From: Ceriagrion tenellum
Taxonomy: Eukaryota > Arthropoda > Insecta > Odonata > Coenagrionidae
NCBI GenBank assembly: GCA_963169105.1
Contig: OY720636.1
Span: 147,087,941 to 147,151,940 of the forward strand
Length of the DNA: 64,000 nt
Direction of reading: 5' to 3'
Every line of letters starts with the position of its first letter. Position 1 is the stretch's first letter. Shown here one piece after another: positions 47,537 to 59,409 of this stretch. The notes under the pieces are model-generated. The model worked only from the letters and a program-made list of their open reading frames with translations, had not been told where the DNA came from and made no database searches. Both the position numbers and the translations under genes were made by a program.

Positions 47537-47669
47537 ATTGTACACTTGAAAATGACGCGTCAGCGTTGAAACCGGTTAGGAAAATAAATATTTGTGGAAT
47601 ATTACTAAGTGTTTTAAATTCTCCCACGATATGTTATTCCACAAATTAGAGCCGTTAACAGTTGAAATA
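47537..47669 (+). repeat. Right direct terminal repeat (pseudo-LTR) of outer Penelope element
   Basis: Begins ATTGTACACTTGAAAATGAC and ends AACAGTTGAAATA, matching 42612-42744. Immediately followed by the right target duplication. Confidence 0.85.
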
Positions 47670-47683
47670 CTGAGTATTAATGT
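47670..47683 (+). repeat. Target-site duplication, right copy (outer Penelope element)
   Basis: CTGAGTATTAATGT, identical to 41991-42004. Downstream sequence continues the L1-like endonuclease that the insertion split. Confidence 0.85.
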
Positions 47684-49560
47684 CGCAGGGCAATACAATG
47701 TCCTCAAAATAACAACTATTTCGTCCTTCCTATATCACTAAAACCAGAAATGGTTTTAATACAAGAGGTCAGAGAGATCCTCGATCATTAAAGTTTCCAG
47801 GTTATACGAAATATTAGCAACAACGAACTAGGCACTGCAACGCTGAATGCGTTAACGCTTCCTCACTCCTCTGGACGAATAATTGCCTTTGCGGTAGGTG
47901 ACCTAAATATCATTAAATATCTATTCCCCTTCAGAACAGAAAATGGGCGCATACATTTAAGGGAGAACCCCTTCTTGGGGGTTACTTCAATGTACACTAC
48001 CGAAAAAAAGATAGCAATAGCAATATCATACGTTCAACCTACCGGATAAGTCGAGGTTTTAAAGATTTAATAGAGGTAATTTATGCTAAATATGTCGCCC
48101 TAGCCGTTTCTCAAGGTAAACCTTCATCCACTCACCACCAGAACAACAGCAGTGCAAGAATTTGCTACATTCTCATATCCCTTAGCATTAAAGCAATTGC
48201 CTACTCCTACCCCACCATGATCGTGCAATTCTCTGAGCAATGTGCCATTATTCTAAACCTAGGGTTAAAGAACATCTGAATGTTAACCTCTCAGAAATCA
48301 CTCAAACTCTCCCTCACTACAGAGAATGGACATACAAACACAAAATAATGATGAATTTCAGAGAAAAATTCTGCGACAAAGTTCAAACACTGATTATTCA
48401 CCCAATGGCTAGAAAAGCTGACCAGAAAATACTAGTAGCCTTTGAAACCTGGTGCTGGAGGAAGATGCTGAAGATAAAATGGACGGACAAATTAAAAAAT
48501 GATGAAGTGTAAAGTAGATTAGAAGATTTAAGGACCAATAAATTTACAGGAAAGATGAACCAAATGGATTGGACACACCCTGCGACAATGGATTTATGAA
48601 GAACATAATTTAAGTTAAACAGAGGAAATTTTCCCCAGAGGAAGACCCAGGAATACGTTCATGGACCTTATACATAGGAACGGTTACAGGAAGAGTTACC
48701 AGTAGGTAAGGGAACTAGCATTATACAGGGAAGGGGGGAGGGATGCAGTTAACAAATCTTAGGATTGAACGACTAGTGATGATGAATGTATGGCTAGACA
48801 AAACATTGGTGCAAGAAAAAGGCACTCGGTGGAACAAGAAAAATTTTTAAACCACAAATCACCCGAGAAATAAAGCTAGGGACAACGAGTATATGTAAAT
48901 AACAGAATCTCATCATCACCTTCTACCGGAATGTTCTCGAAGGCATTCTTCAGATAAAAGAAAAAACACAAATCCTCACAAACGAAATCACTTCCATTAA
49001 GAAACTAATCCTGATGTTAGAAATAAAAAAAAGACTTCCCCCACAAATGAATGAAGTAGGTTCTATCAGAAAAATGGGCCCCCCTTACATCTCTGAGTTA
49101 AGAAAAACAACAAAAGCAGAATGCAACTCCACCTGCAGTGTATAAAACAAAAACACTCCCAAGAGCACGATTAAACAATACCCAACAGGCCATTTCAAAA
49201 ACATTTTTGCAATACACCTCGTGTGGAGGGAGGACGATTCTCCACGGCTTAGCACTTTTCCCACTTCCTCACTGACGATCAAAGGGTAACACTGGAGACG
49301 AAGCAATAATGAGCGAAGGGGTGGAGAGGGTAATGGAAAACCTAGCAAAAGGGAAAGAATTGGAAGTCAGATGGCAGCCATACGATTTCTACTCAACTTT
49401 TCTGATTGAATAAACTCCACCATGACAATTCAACCAAATGCTGAAGACGGGAGCCTAAACGATAGCCAAAAGGACGCAATTATAACGCTTATACCAAAAT
49501 GTAAACAATCTAAAACACCAAATGACTTTCAACCAATTGCACTACTATTTCTTATATAGC
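47672..49560 (+). pseudogene. L1/Tx1-like non-LTR relic, plus strand: endonuclease and reverse transcriptase start
   Basis: Starts with LSINVAGQYNVLKI and, one frame on, LKPEMVLIQEVRE, the first blocks of an APE-type nuclease. At about 47975-48100, LLGGYFNVHYRKKDSNSN and SRGFKDLIEVIY represent the GDFN block (D replaced by Y). A linker appears near 48930-49120 (VLEGILQIKEKTQILTNEI). The reverse transcriptase beginning follows: ENLAKGKELEVRW..YDFYSTF (about 49325-49405), then NDSQKDAIITLIPKC and PNDFQPIALL (49456-49555). It ends before the catalytic motifs. Many stops and frame changes make it an old relic, interrupted by a further fragment at 48.4-48.76 kb. Confidence 0.7.
48405..48765 (+). 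mobile_element. Fragment of another non-LTR element (C-terminal tail and 3' end) inside the L1-like relic
   Basis: Reads KILVAFETWCWRKMLKIKWT and DKLKNDEV, a stop, a degraded middle, then GRPRNTFMDLIHRNGYRKSY and VRELALYREGGRDAVNKS, followed by TCTTAGGATTGAACGACTAG. This order is the usual C-terminus of a widespread arthropod non-LTR family and matches the decayed copy at 10.04-10.54 kb. It interrupts the L1-like frame between the endonuclease and the linker, so I infer a 5'-truncated insertion. Confidence 0.65.
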
Positions 49561-49599
49561 TATTTTAAATCAAAGGGAAAATGGAGACACCCAAAGATG

Positions 49600-50720
49600 T
49601 AATTTTTATACATGCAAATAAAAACTAATATTGCAAAATTTACAGCAATTTAACAAACCAATCACAGTTAAGGCCCTTCAATTGATAAGCTGATTTTCAT
49701 GTTTTCTTGTATGTATGAACAATAAGCATTGTTTTTCTCATGCAAAATTTATTAAAATATATGAATTACTCTTAATTACGTGTAAAATGATGCCATCTTT
49801 TATCTTAGTGAAGCCACACGTACATGTCCTCTTTAGTGCTAAATTTCTTCATGGGTAGATTCCAAAGGGATAGTATGTGGGAAATATATGCTAGTTACTT
49901 GGTATGCAAGAGAATATTTGTCTATCTTCAGATACTTTATGATATTATTTTAGCCTTGCGAATGGAATGAAGTATGCTCCAAATCGTTGGCAAGGAAAAA
50001 CTGGTATTTTAAATTCAATCTACCCACGATAAAACTAATAATTACACCTATTAGAAACATGTCCCGCTTTGTTCAACATTCCGACATTTCCTTCGTGTCA
50101 TCTTGAATGTCACCTAATCAGAGTTTTTCAAGTAATCCAAACCTAAGGTGTAGCCTCAGAAAATCTCGTATCGGAGAAGAGTTGAGCAAAACTGAAATTC
50201 TCAGTAATTAAATAAATATACGCACATAAATTTTCTACTTGACTTATTTTTTCATCCTTTCGTTTGGCAACGTCTTCACAAAAAAGGCCTTTTTTTGCAA
50301 ATCAGTAAAAATTGTTGCCATGAGTTCTTAATTATTTAACTCAGTTTACTTTCAAAAATAGTTGAGAAAACACACAAACTACAAACTTTTATATTTTTGA
50401 TGAGTTTTAAGTGTAATAAATTTAAACTTCTCAATTTGCAGCATTCGAAGAGTATCATTAATTTTAATAAATTTCCTTTGAATGAAAACTCGAACACATC
50501 CCATGGAAAATGGCCTCCATTTTTCAGAAAATGTCTCAGGAAGTGTTTATATCTTAGTAACTTGGGAAACGTGGGTTTTTTTCCTTTAGAATGAAGCTAA
50601 ATTCTTCAAATTCTACATGAAATGATATCTTGATCAATCAGTCTTTAGGCATGAAATAAATCTTTCGATGGAGGCAAAGACCTTCATGCTTGATGGGTGT
50701 CAAAGATGTGGCCTAACTAG
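49600..50720. other. Unassigned AT-rich spacer
   Basis: No ORF of note apart from 50397-50594, which is low-complexity. No repeats recognised. Confidence 0.5.
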
Positions 50721-50734
50721 AGAGAAGTAGCTCT

Positions 50735-50760
50735 TCCTTCTCTCTCTCTCTCTCTCTGTA
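50735..50760. repeat. (CT)n microsatellite
   Basis: TTCTCTCTCTCTCTCTCTCT followed by GTATCC; a purine GA-rich stretch with imperfect inverse similarity follows at about 50775-50800. Confidence 0.8.
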
Positions 50761-50879
50761 TCCTAAGAGAGCAGGGGGGGAGAGGAGAGTGTGAGAGAGG
50801 CAAGATGGGTCGTGAGGGCAGAGTTGAGAAGATTGATATTATTGAGCTCGTTCTTTTGATGTTATTAAGAGGGCATATG

Positions 50880-53200
50880 GCCCTCTTGCTAGTAATCGTT
50901 ATCCGCGGAAATGATCCATAACATCACCAAACGAAAGGTAAATGGCACTGTGTTTGGAATTAATGCCCTGAATTGGTTAGCCAGAGTGGTCCACCGGCAG
51001 CATCATCAGAGTGCATTGGATTCGCGTCGGGGGAGTTGTTTGCTGGCCGGCCTATCCAAGCGAGTGGTTCCTTCGTTGAGTTTCATGCAATTGTGATGCA
51101 CCGGCTCTTGATTGTGTACGCGCAGTGTCATGCAATGATACTCTTTTGGTGAAATAGCATCTGGATCCTTATCACGCAGAATATTAGACTTGTGCTCCCA
51201 TATATTTACTAAAATGAACAATTAACTAAACCCAAAGGTCCCGAAGTTAGTCGGTGGGTGGCGAAGCAAACCTGGTATGAGTCCCTAAATTTGACTATTG
51301 ATGCATAATGCAAGTTACCAAGTTAAACCAGGAGTGGGTAACTGATCTGGGCTAAAAAAATGACAAATTGGAGGTGTCTCGATATGGGCAATAAATAGAT
51401 GATTTTAAGTTGGCTAAGGTATGGCAATTTTTGTGGTGTTATTGTGTATCCTAGTTGAGGCGCTTTGCCAGAGAGCCATATTGATTCCAATGAGATAACT
51501 ATGCGCATAAAACCGAGGAATAAATGATAACTTCCTCTATACAAAAATTGCATTTGAACATGAATAGCATCGTTGGATGATTTTTTCATCATTCGATGTT
51601 TAAAAGTCAACTCGAGGACGATACGAATTTCAGAATAACCAACCTCTATGGAGCACGGCGTTTCATGGAATTCCATTTATGACGTCAAACGGGGGATAAC
51701 ACTCTGATAGTCAACTGTTATGTTCGTTCACCAGGGATGACTAATTATGAAGGAAAGCTTGATGCCGGTTAATGTATACATAACCATCTCAAGATATTGC
51801 CAGATCAGACATCCGGTATTGGCACAACTAACATCTAACCAGGAAATTTCTCCATACTCAGTACAATATTCCTGAAATGGCAGAGTTCAATAATCAGTAG
51901 ACGTCACCCTACTCGAGACCACTAATCCTCTGAACGAGCATGTCGGCGTATAGTCGTCTGGTGGATCATTTTTGGTACCATGACATATAACTGACCCGGT
52001 TTGTAACCGGTATAAATGAAGGAGGAATAAAACACAGGTGGTGTTCAAAACTTTGAAATACAAATATCCAAGATACAATGTTGTGCGCCTCCAATGCATA
52101 AATTTTTTCATCGAGAGATAAATAACTGAGCACAATTACTCAAACTTGCTCCATGCCATTTGTTCCTCTTGCCTTGGGATTCGTTCACCACAATCGACAA
52201 AACTTTGGCTCAGGAGGCAAAGTTTTAAAAGAATAAAGAGTCTAATTAATGTAAAAAAAACAATTCAGGGCTGAAGGGCAGGAACTAGTCCATGATAAAG
52301 GTGAAAAGCAGAGACAGCTTTTCACATGTTTATTTCACGACTATTTCCGTCGTACTACGTCAATATCAAGAGCATAATTAGTCAAATCAATGCTCTACAC
52401 CAGCTGAGATGTTTAAACAAAAAAATGACACAAGTAAAACTATACCATCGGCATACGCAAGAACCCAGTATTACCTCCTGAAGTCTTTCAAGTGTATACC
52501 AGTATTCTTCCTTCATTGAGATCTATTGCCCTTCACGAGACTGCAATGTTGGCGCACGATGACCGTTTCCAAGCACGAAGAAAAGGACTTTCTGGGTATT
52601 GGTAGAAAGATACAATAGTAATGTATTCCTCCAATTCCAAACGGAACGACAAGTCCAATTAGAAATGAAATCTCGAATCATTTTTAGGTGCATGCTCTCA
52701 TTAGCGACATCCAGTGATCCGTAACATGGAATCGATGGCAAACTTAGCACAATTACAACAAGGTTCACACTTGGCAAACGATACATTGCCCACTTAATTT
52801 TCCACAGAAACCCGGAATTACTATGTTAACTATAAATATAACATTAAATGGCCGATACATGGGAAAAATTCATCTTAATGGCGAAAGAAGACTGATGTCA
52901 CCGCTTTATCTAAGAAATACGTCACACTCTTGATACAAAGCAACGAAAATAGATTAGGATAATTACTAGTCTCCTCGATTCGTCGATGGCTTTTATTTCA
53001 GAATGGCATGATCCTTAACGCGTACATAAAACATACGACACAACTGCAAGTAAAATACCGCTTTTCTTAGCACGGCTACGCGAGTGGAATGGTACTGAAT
53101 AGAATGGATTTTAATGGATTTCGGAATGGAATATAAGAGAATGGAGGAAGGTTGTAGGCAAACAGCGTTGGCATCAACGTCTAACGGAAGAGAATCAACG
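50880..53200. other. Unassigned spacer
   Basis: Short ORFs on both strands without known domains. A weak tRNA-like string (TTAGCCAGAGTGGTCC at 50979-50994) is not followed by a convincing B box. Confidence 0.4.
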
Positions 53201-53214
53201 TCTAACGTCCAATC

Positions 53215-53385
53215 CAATGGATAAACTAAGGTTTTAGCCGGGCTCTCCACACATCCTCCAAGTAGAAAATGGTAGGTACTCCACTCCGCCGCTGCCGGAA
53301 TTCAAACCCGAGCCTTTCCGGGTGCCGAATCAGCTCTATAGCCACAACACGAATCCACGCACCAAGACAGACTGAAGACAGCGTC
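53215..53385 (-). repeat. tRNA-derived SINE, minus strand
   Basis: On the minus strand: GTGGCTATAGAGCTGATTCGG (A-box region), CACCCGGAAAGGCTCGGG and GGGTTTGAATTCC (B box, 53309-53297). The body CGGCGGAGTGGAGTACC, then TTTTCTACTTGGAGGATGTG and GGAGAGCCCGGC follow. This is a second SINE type, different from the TTCACAGTGG-tailed family. Confidence 0.6.
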
Positions 53386-53459
53386 CGAGGGCCGTCGTTG
53401 GACCCGAAGAGTTTTGAGTGCCGAAGGATTGCGTACAGCATTAGGCACCTTTAAACACG

Positions 53460-53745
53460 GATGCGTCAGATACAGGCTCCGCTGACGCCCCCGACAGCCA
53501 GCCCACCCCCTGGAGGGATAAAGGCAGGGAGCGAGGCCGGTCGTCCGCCTAGGAGAACTTGACCACTCGCCTCGCCGCCCGGCAGCCGATTGAGGCACGA
53601 GAGGCGAGCGCGCGCGATTTCTTTCCATCACTTCGCTGCTCCCCTTCCCTGCGCGCCCGAGGCGAACGACCAGGCCCGTCCCCCCTCTCCACGTCCGGCC
53701 GCCGCTCACACTCCTCTGCGCCCTTCTTCAACAACTGGTGAGCGG
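53460..53745. promoter_or_regulatory. CpG-rich block, candidate promoter or untranslated first exon
   Basis: Strongly CpG-rich (for example CTCGCCTCGCCGCCCGGCAG and GAGGCGAGCGCGCGCG) between AT-rich flanks. On the plus strand it ends with CAACTGGTGAGCGG, where GTGAGC at 53737-53742 fits a splice donor. Overlapping ORFs occur in several frames on both strands, as expected for CpG-rich sequence, and none shows a domain. A first exon read on the plus strand is my preferred reading but is unproven. Confidence 0.3.
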
Positions 53746-54539
53746 ATTTACATCGCCCATCATCTATTGGACTCTTTGTTTCGCACCATGTCTCCACATG
53801 TTCCCCCATACACTTTCGTCGCGGGATCGACGGACCAAAAAGAAGGAGAGATGGAAGAAGGATTAGAGGCCCCTTCAAGAGGCGTATGTACATACAATGT
53901 CCCTGCCACATGGCATTCGCATAGATATAACTTAAAAATACTGCACGCAAACGGAATCTGCAAAGGACTTTAAAACGGATGCCCACAAAATAGCCGGTTT
54001 ATCATCCTCGAGTGATTTTACTCGCGTATTACGGAGGCATTTTTTTTTATATGCACGAGGATTTCGGTGAATTGTTCGTAAGTTACCTTCATACTTAACA
54101 TTTCTAGTGAACATATATCAATAAACAATTACATTTTTTCGCAGGCGTCTCTCCTTCGCTACATTTCACAAGACCAACTCACAGCCCAAAGTCATTCCGA
54201 GTGCAGACATGACCCGCAGAAGGTCAATTTGGCAAATGACGAGAAAATTTGCAACCATGAAACTATTAAAAAGGCCAAATTCTATGAATTAATGTATGAA
54301 CACGATATGAGGCCAGGATAAAGAATCAACGAACATTTTCAAGTGCGGTTTTTACGGCTGCTTTCTAATGTAGACCTTTTTTTAGATTTCAATAACTTAT
54401 ATTACAACTAATTTCTGATTAAAAAGAGCAATTCTATCACTTATAAATTTTTCTCATATTTTTGGTCCGCTTTCTTCGCGTTTCACTGTCGTCGAACAGA
54501 AAACTTAGCTCGAAAACCTCCGTCTTTACGTCCCCTTCA

Positions 54540-55620
54540 TGCTTATAGGTCCCAATTCACCAATCGGGATGAGCGAGAAAAAAATCATAGCCTATGTCCA
54601 CTACACCGCCTCCTCTCACCCCCCTCACATTCTGGTGACAGCAGGACCTTCGGCCGATACCCCGCCCCCGCTCTAATACGTTTGCTCCTCTGCTACCCCT
54701 TCCACTCTCCACACCCTCTCCACCCCCTCCACCTCGGCTGCCAATCGCCTCGTCCACACTCAGCTTAATCGCCACCGATTCTGCCTCTCCACCCCTCCCT
54801 TCCCCTATCTCCCCATGCCACACCCCGTTCCATCTAAGAGTGATGCACCCATCCCTCTCCTCTCCTCTCCCCTAAAACTCCCCCTCAGAATGCCCACACA
54901 CGCGCTCGGCTCCCACGAAGAGAGAGGCACCGCACCACGGAGGCATTTTTTTTGACAGACACGCCTCGCCTCCCGATCGGCCACCACGCGGGAGGCATCG
55001 TCATCCTCTGTCTCCTTCCCACTGGACGATATTACACGATGAGGAGGACACCCTTTATGTCTTGAGGCGTTATAAATAAAAGTGGTCGCTCGTGAAAATT
55101 CTGTTCTACTCCCAGACTGCAGTAGAATTGCCTCCGTGAGGTGTGGGAGGAGAGTTGAAAGTGGGTAACCAGCAGACGTCGTCTGTCTACCTGATAGCGG
55201 CTGACTTCGACGGTGACCAGAGAGGTTTCTCGTGCAAGCACTTGGAATAGCGGTGTGAGCGCACGCAAAGCGAACGCGTGATGATGAGGGAGAGTTGATG
55301 GTGGGGAGGCGTGTTGATGAGTGTGAAGCGAATGCCTTGCGAGATTAATGCAAATGTTGGTGGGTGAGAACGCAGTGAAAAAATGAAGGAGAACGGATAA
55401 GAGTGAGGACAAGTGCACACACCACGAACGATCATGTTCGGCTGGACGTTGTTTCCCCCCCGATGGGACAAGTGGAGCTGACACAGTGCCTTCTGTGTTC
55501 CCCCCTCCCTCCACAAGCCAACAAGACCTCTCCCTCGCAGTCGAGCAGCCTCTCGGGGCCTTGGATCACAAATGCCTCGCACTATGAGACGAAGACATGA
55601 GCCATGAGAAGGAGACTGGC
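54540..55620. promoter_or_regulatory. Pyrimidine-rich and GC-richer region
   Basis: 54540-54900 is strongly C/T-rich on the plus strand (many CCCCTCC/CTCTCC units). 54960-55620 is balanced and CpG-containing. ORFs on both strands (55032-55514, 55187-55582 minus; 55403-55600 plus) show no recognisable domain. It may be transcribed or regulatory; a mosaic of simple repeats is equally possible. Confidence 0.25.
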
Positions 55621-55699
55621 GATAAATGCGGAGGAAATGGATTCAGGAGACGGCCAGCAGCAAAAGTTGCACAACGAAAGTACCACGGACAGGGAGAGA

Positions 55700-58600
55700 A
55701 AGGTAAACTAATTCGATTGAAACTATGACTCGTTCAGACTATCGTCTTGAAAACCATTGTAGCAACACTGCACGTATTCACACGACCAGCGTAAACAGAG
55801 TGTCACTCTAACCCTCCTTACCATGGCATCGCAACGAACAGGAAGAAGTGAAATAAATAAGGATTACTATACTCCGGTGTTGTTTTGAAGCTTTTGAAAT
55901 ATTTTTTCAAGTAAATGACATTTTTGATTATTAAGTCAAGTAATATCGTCTACCTCACTTCAATAGTTGACTTTTTTACCGTCATAATTCATCATTTCCT
56001 ACTTCCGATTGCAAAACCAGCGCTTCAGTGTTGAATTTTTTTTAATGATAAGTTTTGGGGTGACTTCGCGACAACCCTAATGGCTCCCTCTCCGGCAGGA
56101 GTAAGAATTAAGGATCGCACCTCCTGACCGTTATCAACAAGACTATTGAGTAGAAAATTACGCCAATCCAAGCGTGTTTATCGCACTGGATTTTTAGAGG
56201 AGAAAGAGATTTCAATCAGCTCATAAACGTAAGAGAAATCTCGAAAGTACTTGCTGTATCCACTGAAATCTTGGATACAAAAATATTATCCAAATGCCTA
56301 CTTTTACAACTCACATTTTTCCCTTACGTCTAGAGTTGAAAAAATTGATAAAAATTAGCTGAGAAAAATATGCTTATTCCTGATTTCTCTCACGATTCTT
56401 CATCCTACGGATACATTGATAACGCTCACACAAGTTGCATCGCGGGCGATTCTGATAAGTGTCGCATCAACATTTACCCTCGAGACCTGCCTTAATTTAG
56501 CTTTTGTGGTTTCTTGCGAGACAAGGCAAGTGAACGAGTTTATCTTTACCAATGGATAAATATTTAGGCACAAAACGAGTACGCTATGTGTTTACATAAG
56601 GCGCCTTTATTTTAGGCGCCAGCACAACAGCTGAAGAGCGATATCCGGAAACTCCCCGCACGTGCTTCCGTTTGGTTTTGGATAAACTCCATTGTTCTCT
56701 TCCACAGCGGATTACTAGTTACGAGTTCATTTACAGAATTTCAACGGCAGTTCTAACTCCTTAGATGTAATGTGATAGTATGTTATTCTTTTTTCCACTT
56801 AAGTAACTTGAGTTTTGTTTTTCCCTCGTCCTAAAACGACCGTAGTTTATGATCTTGTCATAAGCATTTCCATAAGGGTACATTTATTTTTTCTATGGTC
56901 CAGAAAATATTTTCACAACACATCGTCAGTTTCTGTTCATTTTCACCGACTCATATTTTATTAAATAAAGTTTCTCCGGAATATATTGGCGTACGATAAC
57001 CTATGGAAAACGAATTGTGTACAAAACCTCTGAAATCAGCGCGGTAAGGGGCTGAATATTTTAGTGACCTTGTAATAGTGAGGTACTTTTCCGTAAAATG
57101 AGGCCAAAATTACTGAATTCTACATGGAGTGATATCTAGGTCCGACTACCTTAAGAGTTAATGTAGCCATGTAACGCTTGATATAGACAAGCTTTGATGT
57201 TGCGCTGAAAAATGCTTATCGTAATGTAATGGATGATTACTGGCGTGAGGAGGCAACGAGTCATTGTTGTGCATGATTTGTGACCATCCTTCATTGCTCT
57301 CTTATATAAAAAAGAGTATTTTAAAACGTTTTAGGCACTCGTACTTAATGAGAGCTGGTACCCTGACAAAGCTACCTTAAAACTTTTTTCAACATTTTTC
57401 GACGAAACCTGATTTTTATCAGAGCAGTAAAACGGGTTAGGCGAAAAATTTTTATAGATGAACTAAAATTCAATGTTTATCGTGGCAGAAAGCTATTTGA
57501 GGATTTTCAGCGGCGTTTCATAAAAAAGAAATTGTCACGAAGGTTTCTGATCAACTTTTATCTTTCTACAGTTTTCTTTCACACACTAACTTTTCAGGAA
57601 AATAGGCACACATCGGACTAAATGTACCTTATTTTACGATTTATTTCCATATTTTGTTGTTCCCGAATGGATTAAATCCAATTTCAGCCTTCAAGGTTAC
57701 TAAGAAGGGTCAGACTTTTGTGTCGTACTCACCCGAAAACTAAAGAGAGCCTACTTCATCGGGTAAAATAAGTACAAATGATTCAGGATTTTTTTTATAA
57801 TTTTTAATTCTTTTATTCATCTCGAAATTCCATCTTCAATAATGACTGTAGAGTAACTGCCAAGGGATTTTTGGAGGAATGCGTCGTATTCACCGCAGTG
57901 AATCATTTGATTGATCAAAAAGGCATCTCTGATACGAGCAAATCCTTTAAGAGCAATTTCATTTACTTTTTGTGTTTTCATGATCTGCCGATAACACTGA
58001 ATACCCTTACTAATAGTCGATGCATATTTTTATGTTTAATAAGCATATACGTCTGCGTTTATAATACATTCACTCGACAATAAGTACTTTTCTATTCATT
58101 CCTACTGGAGAGAAAGAGTCGCAAAAACTGACGTCGTGTCCGTTGAATGTCCTGATCTCATCATATAACCAACCAGAGAGCAACTAGACATGGATAGGCA
58201 TAAATGATATTGACACGAGATGAAATATTCTTACTCCGCAACATAGTTCTGTTGCTCTATTCAGAATAAAATTGCGGGCATATCATTTAGACTCTGTAGG
58301 AACAAAGTGACGTAGCTACGTACAAGTCTTCCTTATTTATGTATTTCAATTTGCCTTCAGAACAATAAAATTTAAATCATATTCAAATAACAAACAGTTG
58401 AATTGTTTTTTTTATGAGTCATTTGGCGGCATAATATTTGTGAGCTCTGCCTACAGTGAAATCACCAATTTTTATTTCTATTATTTATTTAGCTGTTACA
58501 ACTGAATATAATTCATTTAAATAAATTTTACCTTATTTTGTGATAAACTTGACAGTGACAGGCGTCAGGTTCTAAAAGTTTTAGACACATTAATCTTTGA

Positions 58601-58830
58601 TGAAGTAAAACACTTTGCATTTTGCTACAAAATTTTATTCGTATTCGTAGTCAGACAATATTTCGTTCTATTTTCGTTTAATGTCATGATAAGAAGGGAG
58701 GCAATACCAAACTTTGGAGAAGGTTGAGAAAGTCAGAGGATCGTATATCAAGGGCCAATGAGATGGTATTAATTATGTACTATTATCAATTAATGCAATG
58801 ACAAAGCGTACGCTACATTTGGACCACGTA
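55700..58830. other. Unassigned AT-rich spacer
   Basis: No recognisable gene. There is a small GGCGCC..GGCGCC palindrome at about 56600-56620 and otherwise no structure I can name. Confidence 0.5.
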
Positions 58831-58835
58831 GGAAA

Positions 58836-59040
58836 TTTAGCGATTACGGAAGAATAAAATAACATTCATAACTCCACTTATGATAATTTTATCACCACCA
58901 GGGTTTATATGTACTGTGTCATCTTTAGGTGGCTTCTTCAGGCCAGAAGATGATACCAAGTGTCGAAACCCGCGATGTGTTAAAAATATTATCATAAGTG
59001 GAGCTCACAAAGTTATTTTATTCTGCCGTAATGGATAATT
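58836..59040. repeat. Fold-back element with GATGA..CGAAAC core
   Basis: The left arm (58836-58892: ATTACGGAAGAATAAAATAA, then ACTCCACTTATGATAAT) is mirrored by the right arm (58981-59040: ATTATCATAAGTGGAG, then TTATTTTATTCTGCCGTAAT). About 85 bp lies between the arms. The centre has CAGAAGATGATACCAAGTGT followed by CGAAACC, similar to the helix-II region of hammerheads in Penelope terminal repeats. No ORF. It is either a miniature fold-back element or a solo Penelope terminal pair. Confidence 0.55.
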
Positions 59041-59389
59041 CCCACTATGCATGGCCTACAATCGTTTCCTATATATTAAACGACTGTTTAGTAAAGCCAT
59101 AGAGTTGTTTCAATATGAAAATATTTTATGCTCAAGAGAGCTCCAGATTTCAATTCACTTTCATAAACTAGATGCAAACGATGCAAACTAGTCAGTCTTT
59201 TGCACATAAAATTTAAACTGACCTAGCTTAAAGATTTTGACGTTTAATGTTAAGCATCTCAATTGAGGCAATAAATTGAAAGTCAAAACGGACGCTTTGA
59301 AATAAAAATATTTAAAAAATTCATTATTTCATCATTGAAATGGAGCTATCATAAATTGACGAACGAACTCAAATGGGAGTGCCAGAAGG

Positions 59390-59406
59390 TTTATATATAT
59401 ATATTT
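59390..59406. repeat. (AT)n microsatellite
   Basis: Short TATATATATATATAT run, one of several AT dinucleotide tracts in the window. Confidence 0.7.
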
Positions 59407-59409
59407 CTG

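Larger units (their letters stand above)
42005..47669 (+). mobile_element. Outer Penelope-like element with GIY-YIG endonuclease
   Basis: A 5.7-kb insertion flanked by the 14-bp duplication. From the left: an inverted copy of the 3' end (42005-42586, matching 47042-47625 reversed), a short scrap of coding DNA (about 42584-42611), a 133-bp direct terminal repeat (42612-42744, matching 47537-47669), N-terminal and reverse transcriptase coding, a GIY-YIG domain and the right terminal repeat. Inverted and direct partial copies of the termini, RT plus GIY-YIG, and variable-length target duplications are established traits of Penelope-like elements. The coding sequence is broken by frameshifts and by a second Penelope-like element at 44051-46295. 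Confidence 0.92.

Noticed and set aside
50979..51050. Possible tRNA-Ser/Leu-like gene
   Set aside because: The A-box-like TTAGCCAGAGTGGTCC is not followed by a foldable anticodon arm or B box.
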